64,000 nucleotides of DNA, taken from assembly GCA_949775045.1 (NCBI GenBank), contig OX459104.1:7605427-7669426 (forward strand), in the 5' to 3' direction. Below the pieces are notes generated by a model, which saw only the letters and a program-made list of their open reading frames with translations, made no database searches and was not told where the DNA came from. Positions 22,801 through 33,783 of the stretch are shown one piece after another (position 1 is the first letter of the stretch; each line of letters starts with the position of its first letter). The position numbers were made by a program, and so were the translations under genes. This stretch comes from Metridium senile. Lineage: Eukaryota > Cnidaria > Anthozoa > Actiniaria > Metridiidae.

Positions 22801-22840
22801 TCCGCTCGCGCGGGCCTTCGGTCCGCGCAGAGCTCCGCTA
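19831..22840. mobile_element. GC-hairpin-ended element, copy 1 (with LINE insertion)
   Basis: Starts ATACAAATTAGGTAATACCT and AATAGCGGAGCTCC, ends ...AGAGCTCCGCTA. The same two ends bound the copy at 27541-29268. Shared interior blocks include CAGCGCGCGG, GCCCTGGAAAAGCCAG, GACGCCATCATGTAACGCAA and CCAATCAG-ATCGCGAT. Near the right end, a GC-rich hairpin (CGCGCGGGCCTTCGG...) precedes the terminus. On the minus strand 22566-22160 shows decayed Lys/Glu/Arg-rich frames (for example SFNEEQRRFERER) that may be remnants of an element protein. Class unassigned. Confidence 0.65.
19968..20463 (+). pseudogene. LINE reverse transcriptase C-terminal fragment, frameshifted
   Basis: The first frame (19968-20290) contains FQYKILNNCLFLN, then SPLCTFCKTSNESMEHFFVE with CxxC...HxxxxC, the zf-RVT signature at the end of many non-LTR retrotransposon polymerases. 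A one-frame shift near 20285 continues with FLFLLYKYVLYNCKQKQ and KIEYIIAKNNKL, the usual tail. An A-rich stretch ends the copy near 20630. The other element copy (27541-29268) lacks this insert, which gives the empty site. 5'-truncated, dead. Confidence 0.75.
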
Positions 22841-24540
22841 TTATTTTTACTTTATTTTTACTGAGATTCTTGAATTAAACAAGTCTCAAATTGGTGTTAA
22901 AAAAACTTATAGATCTGGATTAATTCTGCTTCACATTTATGTTAAAGCTTTTTTCTTAGTTCTCTTTATTTTCAAAAGTTGAGAGCGTTCCGTCTGCTTT
23001 GAAAAAATAAATGGCATCGAAAAAATCTACTCCTGAAAATGTTTTCTAAAGAATTACGTTATGGTAAAAGTATGTATTATATATTACATGAAGCAAAGCC
23101 AAAACCCATATTCGGAAGTTTAGCAAAGTAGGACACCACAGGTGGCAACTTGACGAAAACTTTGACTACAATCAAATTTCATCGCTAGATTATGACCACA
23201 AAAGGCTATTTCTAGATGTAAGCTGACTCTGGTTAAGGTATGTTTGATATTCACATCGAAATATGTAGAAAGACGACTTTGATTAATAATTCAAGTAAAA
23301 AGTCGATTTTGAGTAGTAATTTATAAACTTATTTCGTTTAAGTCAAGTTTACTGAGATTCTGGAATTAAGGAAGTCTCAAATAAAACTACTCACTCATGA
23401 AAAACAACTTATCCTGATCAAAAATTCATTTATTTTGTGGTTTATAGTGATTTCCCCATTGCTGAGTATAAACATTTCATTTAGATACATTTATTGAAAC
23501 ACTTTTATCATTAGCCTTAAAAAAATGATTGTTCTTAGCTTTTAGGCGGTAGTTCCAGCGAATTGTGTTTGTTGTCTCACGAAAATTGCTTCTTTGTTAC
23601 TCCATGCCCGATTGTAAAAACAAATTAGGTTTAATGTAGAAAATAGGAAAAATTTTGTGAAGTAAAAGATTCTAGATTCAGAAAGGTTTGGTAGTTGTTG
23701 TATAACTAAGCTTTTTTGTGCTTCAAAGTGCAACCAATAGAAACAATTTTATTTGTAAAGATTGAATTGTAATCTTGTTTTGTTCATCGATCATGAACAG
23801 GTGGAAATATGCTATGAGAGAATGAAAACTTACTCATCATTGGCTGTGAAAAGAAAAATATAGACAGTTTTTAATTTACATATTGAAATCAAATCCGTCT
23901 GAGCAAGGACCAGTCCTTCAACGCCTGATTATTACTAACCTTGTACTTTAATACATTATAAGGATGTCAAGGCCATTGGTTTCAGTAATTTATAAACTTA
24001 TAGTTATTTTACATTATGTTTACTGAGATTCTTGAATTAAAGAAGTCTCAAATTTGTAAAGAAAACTGGTAGATCTGGATTATTTCTGTTTCACATTTAT
24101 GTTAAAGCTTTTTGAACTTTTTAATTATTTTCTTTAGTTTCAAAAGTTGAAAGCGTTCCGTCTACTTTGAAAAAATAAATCGCATCGAAAAAATCTACTC
24201 CTGAAAATGTTTTCTAAAGAATTACGTTATGGTAAAAGTAGGTATTATATATTACGTGAAGGAAAGCCAACACCCATATTCAGAAGTTTAGCAAAGTAGG
24301 ACACCACATGTGGCAACTTGGCCAAATCTTTGGCTAGAATCAAATTTTATCGCTAGATTTTGAACACAAAAAGCTATTTCACATTGCAGGCTGACTCGAG
24401 TTAAGGTATCTTTGATATTTAGATAGAAATATGTAAGCTGTGAGTTTATTTTAAGTATTAACATACAAAGTTTTTATGTTTAGACACAGGCAGTCAAACC
24501 ATTGTATATGAGGATTTTTCTTTATGAAAATAAAGTTATT
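22841..24540. repeat. Diverged satellite-related repeats (second cluster)
   Basis: Two subunits (about 22850-23900 and 23990-24430) repeat the order seen at 18500-19800: CTGAGATTCTTGAATTAAA, AAAGCGTTCCGTCTGC, AATTACGTTATGGTAAAAGT, CCAACACCCATATTC. The flanks indicate that element copy 1 was inserted inside such a repeat. Confidence 0.65.
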
Positions 24541-24587
24541 TTTAACCGCGCGCCGAGCACGATATTGAAAAAAGTATGTTTGTTAAG

Positions 24588-25775
24588 ATTGAGCGCGCGG
24601 GTGGGATTCCTGTGATGTATTTGTTTCAATCACGCGCGGATGGGATTCTTGTAGCTTTTTGAGGCTACTGTCCTCCGTATATGGAGGCGTAGCCTTATTG
24701 CTGTCGTGCATGTAAGATAGCAAGCAAGACCATAACACCACAGGAAACCCGAAAATACCAATTTCGTCACGTGATCGACGCATGGTGTGACTGTAATTTC
24801 GAGAATTCGAAAGAGTGGCCAGCTTTGAACGATCGAAGCGTTTATATTTTGGCTGCTACTTCATATCTGTCTGAAGAAAAATAAGTTTTAATGTGTATTT
24901 GTTCTATTCATGAAGTTTTTTAGGTTTAATGAGACGTTTAAAACAGTGAGAAGGATGATTTGTTTTGACAACAAAAGCATGGCATTAGCCCGACATTAGT
25001 CATGACATACCGATAGAAGTTCGATTTTTGGCATTTTTAAGGTCAGATCAACATATGTCAGGTCAAGAATCTCACATTTTGCTGTTTGTTTGTCACTCTT
25101 CAAAATACTAAATGAGTTTTATTCTAAGAAAGAGCTTTTGACAAATATTTTCGTATAGTAAAATTGGTGCGAATAGCCGCCGAAACAACATTCGCTACAT
25201 TAAAACGTAATGAAAGGTGCACATAAATATTGTACAATATTACCGGGAATATTGCTCTGCTCTGCTCTACAATAAATAAGCTTCGACAACTGGCAGTTTT
25301 ATTATTGTTCTGCAAATTTGGACGCGACTGCACAAATACATTTTGTTCTCTAAGGGGCTGTTTATATGAAAGCGAGTTGTCCCTGCTAGCCGTTTTGTAT
25401 TCCATGCCCAGTGGACTCAAAACAATAGAGTTATCCCGCTTAGCAGGGACAACTCGCCTTCATATAAACAGCCACTTAGACTTCCTGCCGATTCATTTCT
25501 ATCTCTTCTTCAGATCGAACATTATTTTTGCACATTGTTCAGTTTATATATTATCTGTTTCAAGCAGTAGCCTCATGCAGTCTTAGACTGCCTATTTTTT
25601 AACAAAGTCGCGCGGTGTCGAATAGGGAGGTATTTTGACAAGATACTACTTTCATCGTTTTTTTGTCGTGCGAACGATTCCGCACGAAGGAAAAGTTGCT
25701 TGCAAAAAAACACAGGAATCCCATCCGCGCGCATTCAAACAAATACACCACAGGAACCCCACTCGCTCGCTCAAT
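24588..25775. mobile_element. 1.2-kb element with ~65-bp inverted ends
   Basis: Left ATTGAGCGCGCGGGTGGGAT then TCCTGTGATGTATTTGTTTC matches the reverse complement of the right end (ATTGAGCGAGCGAGTGGGGT, TCCTGTGGTGTATTTGTTTG); similarity continues through GCGCGGATGGGATTC. The interior holds a separate nested palindrome at 25351-25479 and no credible ORF. A CTGTCCTCCGTATATGGAGG hairpin lies at ~24668-24690. Confidence 0.7.
25351..25479. mobile_element. Nested MITE palindrome (~129 bp)
   Basis: TAAGGGGCTGTTTATATGAA plus AGCGAGTTGTCCCTGCTA is inverted at 25440-25479 with two or three mismatches. Sits inside the 24588-25775 element. Confidence 0.8.
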
Positions 25776-26087
25776 ATGTATGGCGCTATTATTGAGATAT
25801 TTTGAGGCTACATCTAAACAAGAATTATCAAGGTGTTCACATTCATTATTTTTGTCAAATATATCGATATAAAGGTTATTATTGAGATATTATGTGCACA
25901 CATCTAAACTGACACGAATAATTCAGGTATTTAAAATCATTCTCGTCAGGAAAATTCGGGTAATTGTTAACAGATTCTCTTTTTATTAATTTTCTAATCG
26001 ACGATGATATCACTCAATAACAACTTGATTATTATTATATTAATAATATACATAAAAAAATACTCGAATTTGATTGGCTTAGAGCAG
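25776..26087. repeat. Diverged satellite fragment
   Basis: Contains the TATTGAGATATTTTGAGGCT, CATCTAAACAAGAATTATCA and GACGATGATATCA-like blocks of the 1.89-kb monomer. No coding signal. Confidence 0.6.
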
Positions 26088-26150
26088 TGCAGTTCAAGTG
26101 TAACACAGTGCAGAAAAGTGTAACACAGTGCAAAAAAGTGTAACAAGTGC
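26088..26150 (+). repeat. ~19-bp minisatellite (GTGTAACACAGTGCAAAAA)
   Basis: Three to four tandem copies of AAGTGTAACACAGTGCA with small variants. Confidence 0.8.
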
Positions 26151-26262
26151 AAATTACAAACCAAATTTTTGCTTGTGATTATTTTAACCAATCAGATGAA
26201 AGATTATGATGGCGAACAATTTGCGGAAAATTTGAAGCAAAGTTGACATCCGAGAGGGAAAA

Positions 26263-26478
26263 ATGGCAGCCATTTTGAATGAAAAAAGATTTTGTACTTC
26301 TTCGGATTTTGTCATTGAAGAATTAAAAAATGGCTCAAAAAACGAAAATACTAGTAGGAGTACCTCGTTCTGGCTCAGTGTATATAAGAAATGGTGTGAA
26401 GAGAGGAATATAACGACGTCAATAGAGGAAAGTGAGCCATCCGACTTAAACAAGAAACTAGAGCAATTCTATACTGAG
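26263..26478 (+). CDS. First exon of a Crypton/ZMYM-QRICH1-like protein, orphaned
   Basis: ATG at 26263 opens MAAILNEKRFCTSSDFVIEE followed by LKNGSKNENTSRSTSFWLSV YKKWCEERN and ESEPSDLNKKLEQFYTE, then a GTAATG donor at 26479. The NxNTxxxTxxxxxxxxxW spacing and the ELxxxLxxFYxEV end resemble the helical core-binding region of Crypton-derived tyrosine recombinase proteins (ZMYM, QRICH1, KCTD1-type). The next exon was not found: two MITEs follow immediately. Likely a gene fragment in repeats, possibly a pseudogene. Confidence 0.5.
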
Positions 26479-26515
26479 GTAATGTTTTTAATTTTTTCAT
26501 GTATATTATTAATAA

Positions 26516-26653
26516 GTAATCAAGGACAATTCGCAATCGTGTGTTTTTCAAAGAGCTCAAATTGCACTCGACCGAGTACGGTCTTGTTTGTACTCTTTGA
26601 AAAACACACTCGTGCGAATTATTCCCAAATTGCACTCGAAACCATATGATTAC
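26516..26653. mobile_element. MITE palindrome (~138 bp)
   Basis: Starts GTAATCA and ends TGATTAC; inner arms CGTGTGTTTTTCAAAGAG and CTCTTTGAAAAACACACTCG are inverted copies, with ATTCGCA/TGCGAAT further out. Confidence 0.75.
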
Positions 26654-26666
26654 CTGTACATATATT

Positions 26667-26890
26667 ACAATGCGATTCGAAAAACGTTTGGCACCTAGAA
26701 ATATTTTAGAAATCGTTTATTGTTCGTTGATCAACTCACAATTTTAAACAACTCTAACTACACAAAGTTTATCATACTACACATCAGTCAAACATCTTGC
26801 GGTTATATAGTTGTTTCTGAGTTGTTCAACAAACAATAAACAATTTCTAAAATATTTTTAGGTGCCCACGGTTTTTTGATTCGCACTGTA
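26667..26890. mobile_element. MITE with ~75-bp inverted arms (~224 bp)
   Basis: The left arm ACAATGCGATTCGAAAAACG ... CACCTAGAAATATTTTAGAA matches the reverse complement of the right arm ACAGTGCGAATCAAAAAACC ... CACCTAAAAATATTTTAGAA through TTGATCAACTCA with scattered mismatches. Confidence 0.8.
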
Positions 26891-27540
26891 AGTGTATGGC
26901 TATTGTATTTAAATAAAACCCCTAGGTTTATTATATAATTCAGGTTCCTCGCACCGTTCTCTGACCTTCTCAACTGCTGTACGACTGGCCGTCCCCTGCG
27001 GTTTTCCTCTTTGCACTCTATAATCACTTACGTTTTTATTCCGAAACATAGCTTAACTCTCCCTGCAACTATGATCTGAAAAATCTAACTGATAACATGT
27101 AGCACTACAGTATTATAACGTTGGTCTGACCTTTATCTACACTAAATACATTTCTGATGTTTACGAGTTATAATTTACTAATTTCTTAGTGTTATAAACT
27201 ATTATCTGCCAGGTCTAGTATGTAAAGAACATTTATCATTTCATAGTTTATAAACTGTTATGTGCAAGGTTAAAAGCAACCTTATGTTTGTAAAATGTCC
27301 TATCAAAAACTTTTAATAATAATGTAAATCTTTTATTTATAGTCTCACATGTTTATTTTCACACCCCGCTGTAATGGAACGTCACATTGAAAAGTAGCCT
27401 TTTGTTAACTCAATTGAAATCATCACTACATGATTTACAAATTTATTTAATTAACAATTGATATTAATTGCATAAATACTAGAGCGTTTCTGTAGAATGT
27501 GTTTTCATATTTTGTTGGATTAATATATTTTTAAAATAAT
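26891..27540 (+). repeat. Satellite monomer, distal half
   Basis: Matches the monomer order: TAAATAAAACCCCTAGGTTT, CGTCCCCTGCGGTTTTC, ACAGTATTATAACGTTGGTC, CACACCCCGCTGTAATGGAA, ATACTAGAGCGTTTCTGTAG. It ends where element copy 2 interrupts it at 27541; the other half resumes at 29269. Confidence 0.8.
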
Positions 27541-29268
27541 ATACAAATTAGGTAATACCTAATAGCGGAGCTCCCAGTTTATTTTTTTCTTATAACATCA
27601 ATATGTGCATGTAAATACCACTTATTAGATATTTTCTTGGGTATAATATACGTGCTGATATTTTACGAGTTGCGTACTTTTAATCAGCAAGCAATGAGTA
27701 AAATGCCAGCCCGTAATACCCAAGAAAATATCTAATAAGGGATTTATTATACAACTTACTGTTTATTGTAATTTATATAGCATTTTTCATCGAAAAATAT
27801 AACCTTTCGGAGATTCAGCGCGCGGAGAGAGAATCAAAACAAAGCCCTGGAAAAGCCAGTAAAATGTAAGATATTTCTCGCTCTCTTTTTGATTGACATA
27901 ATGTCAAAAACCCCATTGGCTATCGATGTAGATGACGCCATCATGTAACGCAACGCACGAAAGAAAAGTTTGTCATTTACACGAGGGACGGAGATTTCTC
28001 ATTGAAAAAAGTCCGATAAAAGCATGTTAATGGACAATTCATGAATGGAAATTGATTTAATGTAAGTAAAAATATTGTAATAAATTCCACTGCTTTTTCT
28101 TAGGTTGGTTATCGTTTTCATTCTATGCACTTTTGCATCTTTTTCTCAAATTTTCAACTGTTACTTCAGTCAATAGTTTTGTTCAGACAAAAAAGTGTTC
28201 AGAAATGTTTTTGATGGAAAATACGATTCCCAAACGAAAGTGTGAATAGCCTTATTATTATCCCTTTTATTTTTAAGTCATTAAGCTTATTTTGCTTTTG
28301 ATAACGCCTTGAAAGTGCTTTGGCTGAACAGTCGTTTTACGGCCGCTTTTTACCTTCTTTTATTTTCCAAAGTTAAAAACAAATCGAGTTGAAGATTGAA
28401 CTAATTTAGACTGCAAAACAGTCCCTACGTATTTTTACACGAAAACTACGACGAAACGAGTTGAAGATTGAACTAATTTTTGAGTTTTGTCTCTCAAAAA
28501 CTTGAAACTAATGATAATCTTGAACCATGGATAATAAAAACACTTGAACTTACTTTATCGGTGATTATTTTCTTGAGGTTTTCTTTCTTCAATGACATTG
28601 ATCATATTTTGACGAATAGATGTAAGCTTATGTACTTGAATTTTGATGGATTAAACATTGTTCATAGTTCAACTGCCAAGCTTGAAAATCCTTCAATAAA
28701 CTGTGCCGAGAAGCAATTTGAAGACAGTTTTCATAACAAACAAGGTCGCTTCTTTATCAATTTGTTTTGAATTGCTGTAGTCTTTTAATATTCTTCCAAG
28801 AAGACAAATACGTTATCTTGATCTTTTGGAATCAGTCTTTTGCTTTTCTTTAGTATAATTTATCGTTTTTGTGTCCTTCAAGTTTATGTTCTTCTTCGGT
28901 CACAACTCTCTTTATGTTCTGCGAAGTTCATCTTTCTCCGTTGTTATTTTGAATTAATGAAAGCTCTGCTATTAGCAAGTAGTATTTTGTTGTTGTTTGT
29001 TTGCCTTTTTTAAGATAAAAGAAAACTTTGCTTTGTTGGTCTAGTGCTATTTGGCGCGCGCGTCACTTTTGTTCCCGCCGAAATGTAACAGCCAATCAGC
29101 ATCGCGATGGGCGCGGACGTCGGACGTCGGACGTCGGACGTCGGACGTCGGACGTACGCTTGGGATACCTGTGTAAAAACCATCGAAAATAGACTCGATG
29201 CATTACCATTTTTTCTTAAGTATGGTGCTCCGCTCGCGCGGGCCTTCGGCCCGCGCGGGAGCTCCGCT
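27541..29268. mobile_element. GC-hairpin-ended element, copy 2
   Basis: Shares both ends and interior blocks with 19831-22840 but lacks the LINE. It is inserted in a satellite monomer: TTTTTAAAATA on the left and AAAATTATTAC on the right join to give the TTAAAATAAAATTATTAC of uninterrupted monomers (for example near 47630). A subterminal hairpin pairs CTTATTAGATATTTTCTTGG (27622) with its complement near 27720-27740. The right end has CGCGCGGGCC-TTC-GGCCCGCGCG, a perfect 10-bp stem, before GGGAGCTCCGCT. No intact ORF. Confidence 0.75.
29113..29153. repeat. (CGGACGT)6 minisatellite
   Basis: Six near-perfect 7-bp units near the right end of element copy 2, next to a CCAATCAG...ATCGCGAT promoter-like block. 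Copy 1 has a related (CGGA)n run at 22719. Confidence 0.85.
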
Positions 29269-30376
29269 AAAATTATTACAAAGATGTGTCTTCGTCGGTA
29301 GTTATTTTGCAAAGAAGAAGGTTTTTACAATTTTAATTTCGTCAAGAACATGGAGGTTATTATTGAGATATTTTAGGCATATATCTAAACATGAATAATC
29401 GTGGTATTTATAATCATTATTATAATCAAGAGCATGTAGGTTATTGTTGAGATATGGACATCTAAACACCACTAAATTGAGGTTTTTACAATCATTCTCA
29501 ACAGGAAAATGAGGGTTAACTGTTTACAGATTCTCTTTTTTTTAGATTTTCTAATCGACCATGATATTATTCATAACAATTTGATTATTATTATATTTGT
29601 TATAACAATAATTCCTTATAAAGAGTAACGTCATGGTAAAAGTACGTAGTATTTCACGACGTGATGCAAAGCCAACACCCATATTCAGAAGTTTCGCGAA
29701 GTAGGACACTCCTTCAACAAAGGCTGCGAGGGAGACTACTGACACAAAATTTCACTAGAATCAAATTCTATCGCTATAAATCATAACCACAAAAGGCTAT
29801 TTCACAATGCAAGCTGACTCTGGTTAAGGTATGTTTGAGATTTGTAATCTTTGAGTTTATTTCAGCCTGAACATACAAAACTATTATGTCTGTATGATCG
29901 TCGTAAACAACTTTCTAGTGGCTGCTATAAACATGTGAAATACGCTTTAGTTTACTGATTTAGCAACATTACTTTCTATTAATATTTCTTTTTTTACATA
30001 AGTTGTCCTCAAGATTTTGAGACACTACACGAATTATTTCATAATTTACTCTTTGATTCTTGTAACAATCTTAAAATTGTTCGTATACACCTATTTCAAA
30101 AAACGTTGTCAGAAGGAGATCTGAATCTGCAATCTGAGACCGAAATGAATTCAGGAAAATTGCTTACTGCAAAAACCAGGCAAGGCCCTATTTTTTTTTT
30201 TTTATGCGTAGCACCTTCAGATTTATATTTACCGTCGCCATATCCGAAGCCAGAAAGTGCACGTAATGAGAAAAAACTGCCGTACCCCACAATTCATTTC
30301 GGTCTCAGATTGCAGATTCAGATCTCCTTCTGACAACATTTTTTAAAATGGGTGTATATGGTTGAATGGTTCTTAA
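29269..30376 (+). repeat. Satellite monomer, proximal half
   Basis: Continues the monomer from AAATTATTACAAAG through the TTATTTTGCAAAGAAGAA, ACGTCATGGTAAAAGTACGT and CTGACTCTGGTTAAGGTATG blocks to GGTTGAATGGTTCTTAA, where the TTAA foldback element interrupts it. Also interrupted at 30086-30356 by a MITE. Confidence 0.8.
30086..30356. mobile_element. TA-flanked MITE (271 bp) in the satellite
   Basis: Inverted arms of ~65 bp (TACACCTATTTCAAAAAACG and GTTGTCAGAAGGAGATCTGA on the left; near-perfect complement on the right). TA flanks at 30084-30085 and 30357-30358. The uninterrupted monomer reads GTTCGTATGGTTG, which is exactly the site with one TA. Tc1/mariner-type target choice. Confidence 0.9.
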
Positions 30377-30840
30377 GAGCGAGTCTCCACAATTATCAAA
30401 CATATCGCGGCAAACCTCAAAAAATAAAAATAGCTCAAAATGTGTCCATTGGTAGTCTATAGGGAGCTAATAACTGCTGTGGTGTTGGTTAAGCCAGGCG
30501 ATTTTTATTTCGTGAAAAATCGAGGAAAATAGGATCCGGCCCCGAATATACAAAAAACGCGTCCAAACGTCGACGGTTTTGAGCGCCGTAGTGCAACTTC
30601 CCTACAACACCCACAAACACATTCTTACTATAGGCTGTTTGTGCATCTCTTCCTGGTGATTATCTATGATTTGGAGCAAAATTGGATTATTTGTGTTTTA
30701 CCCAGGCTTCATTAACTGACCCCTATATTTCACATCGATATTTAATGGGTGATTTCAAACAATTGTTTCTACCATTGTCATTATTCTAAAATTAATAACA
30801 AAATAAAAAATTGTTGCTTAAGCACCGATCTTTGAGGATC

Positions 30841-31524
30841 TCAAGTGCTTTAAGGCCTGGGATTTTATGGCAGACCGAAAAATTTTAAAATTGCAATAAT
30901 TTCACTTGTATTCGATGTACTAAAATATATTTTGGAACCCAAGTGACAATTAGGCTTCTTAACATTTTGCGCTGGAAATAATTATAATTTGGTGGTCACG
31001 TGACCAGCAAAGCGGTAAAACGGAAATTTGAAAATGGGGTTAATCTATTGCATTAATTTCAATCCTTTTTGTGTCTTAAAATGTTAAAGACATATTTATA
31101 AACATGTTCTGGCCCAGAATGGATGACTTCATTGAAACGGTAAAGAGAAAAATGCATATTTGTGGATACTTCGATTGGTCACGTGACCCTTTTTGGCAAA
31201 TATCTCCTAAACAATCAATGATGGACAACCATTCTAGGCCAGGTTCGAAAGACATCTATAAAAGTAACCCAACAACATATAATGGAACAATCTGGCTGGT
31301 GACTCTATCTACCCCATTTTGCTATGAAATTTTGAGGTTTTCTCGACTATGATGCTGGTCACGTGATCAAGGGTTTGCCATGCTTGCACCAAAAAATTTA
31401 CACTTTCATTAAAAACTAACATATACCTAAGTTAAATGATTTAACTTTTGAAACGAAGATCGAAATCAGAATTACTAACATTTTATTAAAAATGGCTGCC
31501 TGACCCAGGCCTTAACTCACTTGA
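30841..31524. mobile_element. 684-bp nested MITE with GATC flanks
   Basis: Ends TCAAGTG...TTAAGGCCTGGG and CCCAGGCCTTAA...CACTTGA. GATC lies at 30837-30840 and 31525-31528; the opposite arm of the foldback (34547-34555) reads GAGGATCCG in complement, the empty site. Three palindromes GGTCACGTGACC (30994, 31177) and GGTCACGTGATC (31357) are spaced 183 and 180 bp. The 82-aa frame at 31104 overlaps these repeats and is not credible. Confidence 0.85.
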
Positions 31525-32363
31525 GATCCGAATAAACTTTTTCTGGCAAATAAAATGATACAAAGATATAAGGCGCTCAATATGACACAAATAGCGTTAT
31601 ATATTCACATCTTGAGATTGCGTGACCAACGTGACATTGTATAGATTTTGCTTCTTTTCGATTAGAATAATAAACGATACGATAATAGTGAGAAAGAAAC
31701 CATCGTCGTCTTTTAAAACGATTTTAAGTTTCGAAATTTGGCATAGATTATTGTTATTTAAACTTTTATAGTTGTTTTTAATGGCCCAATTATAAGTTAA
31801 AATTAAAATTCAGCCCGTGAGACTTATCCGCTAAGCAACAGACCATTTATAGTGTAATTAAGCCAATTTATTTTGCTTGTGTAAATGTACTTTTCCTCAA
31901 ATAAGCTAATTTTATGTAGAAAATTGGAAAAGTACGAATGTTTGTGAAGCTTTTTAGAAAATATAAACTTTTAATGCCACTTTTTAGGTAATTTTTTTAG
32001 TAAGCATAATACTGATACCATGAAATAATAATGGCAGCTTATAAGTAATGCGCTTGATCTCCATACAATTTTTATTTTCCATATTTTTTACTATTTCTTT
32101 GTCTTTTGCAATATTATCAATGTTAGAACAATATATTTTCTAGAGATTATTTGTTGGCATAATATTTTACTTAGATTGACAACTGTTGTTTATTACTAGT
32201 CTATCGGCTAGTCTCTAATTAGTTTTGATCTCACAACTTTTGCGATGTAGTTGCGCTATACTGCTTGTAATGCAAGTTTCTTGCTATTTCCAAAACAAAA
32301 CAAACACTGCATGTTCGTATGATAGAAGAGATAAAAGCAAAAACACTGAATTGAAGTCATTTC

Positions 32364-32612
32364 TTGGAAAGCATGTTTTCTGGGGTAGATGGAGAGTCGG
32401 AGCTTATTTTAGTTAGAGCAGGAATACTCTGCGGACGAACAACACTTGATATACGAGAATGGCACGATTTGCCCATACCACTGAGATGTGAGCTTGGGCT
32501 CGGTTGGCGTCGAAGCTCAAATAAATGCACCATTCCTAGAGAAATATCGAAATTAAACACAACAACTTCACTAGACAACAACAAAAGAATCGCCGACCAT
32601 GGTAAGGACTGA
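32364..32612 (+). pseudogene. Zinc-motif gene fragment, left foldback arm
   Basis: The frame contains ESELILVRAGILCGRTTLDI then REWHDLPIPLRCELGLGWRR SSNKCTIPREIS. The series IC/PxH...C..LGxGWRxSSxKC resembles a Cys/His zinc-binding module in uncharacterised cnidarian proteins. The same fragment is present inverted at 33174-33479. Neither arm keeps a full gene. Confidence 0.5.
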
Positions 32613-33173
32613 GTATTGAATGATTGAGCTAAGGAGTGTTGGACAATTACCAATAAAAAAAAGAATATAATGCACCAAAGAAATTGCCAAATCCCCCGCC
32701 CTCCCCTCAAATATCTAATGGTCCGTCCTTATCAGCATCAGGTGGGTCCAGGTGACTGCGCTTTCAATACTATTATTTAACAATTATTTGCCGCAGGTGA
32801 AATGAATATCGGTGAATACTAACCGTGAAGCAGTCAAGGTTATTATTCACAGATATTCACTAAGTCTGAGGTGTATAATTGGTTTAGTATAAATACAAAA
32901 ATGAATATTTCAAAAAGTTAAAATAACCAGCCTTTTCGAAGAAAAACTGTTCATTTCCTATTTTTCTAATGGCGCGCAAAACGCTGTAGGTGATTATCGA
33001 GAAATATTGTGAATTTCTAGACCAATAACAGCGCGCGGTTTTTATAATCACTTGTGTTTTTATATTAATATATATTACTATGGCTTATGTCAATCTTAGC
33101 TTACGTCATTGTCTTGATACAATTATTTCAGTTTTACTAACAAACTTATTTCAAAAGATTTTACTTGGTATGA

Positions 33174-33479
33174 TTAACTCAAAGAAATTACCTGAGCCCA
33201 TTTGCACAAGAATACCAGTTTTCTTGAATATTTCTTCTGACTGCCACTTTGAAATACCTTGGTCGGCGATTCTTTTGTTGTTGTGTTTCGATATTTCTCT
33301 AGGAATGGTGCATTTAATTTGTTTGAACTTCGACGCCAACCGAGCCCAAGCTTACATCTATGGTATGGGCAAATCGTGCCATTCTCGTATATCAAGTGTT
33401 GATCGTTCTCAGAGAATATTCCTGCTCTAACTAAAATAAGCTCCGACTCTCCATCTACCCCAGAAAACATGCTTTCCAA
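33174..33479 (-). pseudogene. Zinc-motif gene fragment, right foldback arm
   Basis: Minus-strand mirror of 32364-32612: MESMFSGVDGESELILVRAG, then NGTICPYHRCKLGLGWRRSS, and in an overlapping frame CTIPREIS...NNKRIADQG and ISKWQSEEIFKKTGILVQMG into the spacer. Here the ICPYHR form is preserved where the left copy has IPLR, showing independent decay of the arms and frameshifts in both. Confidence 0.5.
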
Positions 33480-33783
33480 GAAATGACTTCAATTCAGTGT
33501 TTTTGCTTTAATCTCTTCTATCATACGAACATGCAGTGTTTGTTTTGTTTTGGAAATAGCAAGAAACTTGCATTACAAGCAGTATAGCGCAACTACATCG
33601 CAAAAGTTGTGAGATCAAAACTAATTAGAGACTAGTAATAAACAACAGTTGTCAATCTAGGTAAAATAGAATGCCAACAAATAATCTCTAGAAAATATCG
33701 TTCTAACATTGATATTATTGCAAAAGACAAAGAAATAGTAAAAAATATGAAAAATAAAAATTGTATGGAGATCAAGCGCATTA

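Noticed and set aside
19368..23733. Two similar 63-aa minus frames
   Set aside because: Shadows of a duplicated non-coding repeat.
28480..28770. 96-aa frame in element copy 2
   Set aside because: The corresponding region of copy 1 is frameshifted and no motif is recognised; coding status could not be supported on either strand.
30106..30333. 75-aa and 64-aa frames in the 271-bp MITE
   Set aside because: Fully inside a palindromic non-autonomous element.
31104..31352. 82-aa frame in nested MITE
   Set aside because: Overlaps the repeated CACGTG palindromes of a non-coding MITE and has no recognised features.
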